Of a stretch of DNA of 14,160 nucleotides, positions 14,101 to 14,160 are shown one piece after another. The stretch spans positions 1 to 14,160 of the forward strand of contig APFI01000114.1 of NCBI GenBank assembly GCA_000403945.1, written 5' to 3'. Both the position numbers and the translations under genes were made by a program. Below the pieces are notes generated by a model. The model saw only the letters and a program-made list of their open reading frames with translations, was not told the origin of the DNA and ran no database searches. The DNA comes from Desulfovibrio sp. Dsv1. GTDB lineage: Bacteria > Desulfobacterota > Desulfovibrionia > Desulfovibrionales > Desulfovibrionaceae. The stretch's first letter is position 1. Each line of letters starts with the position of its first letter.

Positions 14101-14122
14101 CTAGAAGTCATTTCATGATTCC
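14101..14122 (-). repeat. Right copy of the 22-bp inverted repeat
   Basis: The reverse complement matches 49-70 at 21 of 22 bases. Outward of it, AGTCAT (14107-14112) and ATGACT (14126-14131 region) could also form a local 6-bp stem, and the last 20 bases resemble positions 1-16 in inverse orientation. The element appears to run off the window. Confidence 0.6.
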
Positions 14123-14160
14123 CTGATGACTCTTCCGAGTAAAATCATGGAAAATGCCAA

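Noticed and set aside
14147..14160. Start of a new gene at the ATG near 14147
   Set aside because: Only four codons are visible and no clear ribosome site precedes it; the sequence also belongs to the terminal repeat region.
1..14160. CRISPR array, tRNA, rRNA, prophage or integrase
   Set aside because: No regularly spaced repeats, cloverleaf or rRNA signature, and no recombinase or phage gene was found on either strand.

Overview
The window reads as a chromosomal segment of a GC-rich sulfate-reducing delta-proteobacterium of the genus Desulfovibrio, close to D. desulfuricans. The best support is a 45-residue rubredoxin of the shortened D. desulfuricans type, lying between a desulfoferrodoxin and a 402-residue rubredoxin:oxygen oxidoreductase. 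The flagellar gene order flgI-flgJ-flgN-flgK-flgL-csrA-fliW also fits. No plasmid, phage, CRISPR, tRNA or rRNA signal was seen.

Layout. (1) Positions 162-2145, minus strand: an oxygen and superoxide defence cluster transcribed dfx -> rub -> roo. A strong GC hairpin followed by a short U tract lies between rub and roo. (2) 2362-3495, minus: an exported phosphodiester-glycosidase (NAGPA/DUF2233) family protein. It is divergent from (3) metF, 3654-4523, plus; their shared upstream region holds two perfect palindromes. (4) 4614-5283, plus: a heavily decayed MFS (DHA2-like) drug-transporter pseudogene whose coding trace hops through all three frames. (5) 5393-6329, plus: a self-contained regulatory unit made of a good sigma-28 (FliA) promoter, a small gene of unknown function, flgM (anti-sigma-28) and a clear intrinsic terminator. 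(6) 6330-13923, plus: flgI, flgJ, flgN, flgK, flgL, csrA and fliW, tightly packed and preceded by a sigma-54-like promoter embedded in a palindrome.

How it fits together. FlgI is the P-ring, FlgJ the rod-binding protein, FlgN the FlgK/FlgL chaperone, and FlgK and FlgL the hook-filament junction. CsrA represses translation and FliW antagonises CsrA. In Bacillus the FliW/flagellin/CsrA partner switch couples flagellin synthesis to secretion, and FlgM couples sigma-28 activity to hook completion. This locus therefore carries both the transcriptional (FlgM) and the post-transcriptional (CsrA/FliW) checkpoints of late flagellar assembly, but no flagellin gene.

Most interesting observations: a near-ideal CsrA-binding hairpin (loop ATGGA, 5-bp stem) placed exactly over the csrA ribosome-binding site; an apparent repeated module with the Asp-box pattern S-x-D-x-G-x-T-W, once in FlgK and twice in FlgL, which could explain why both junction proteins are oversized; a 22-bp inverted repeat (21/22 identical) at the two extreme ends of the window, suggesting that inverted copies of some element flank the region; and a roughly 356-residue low-complexity tail on FlgJ. 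Names rest on reading the translated sequences; no database search was possible.
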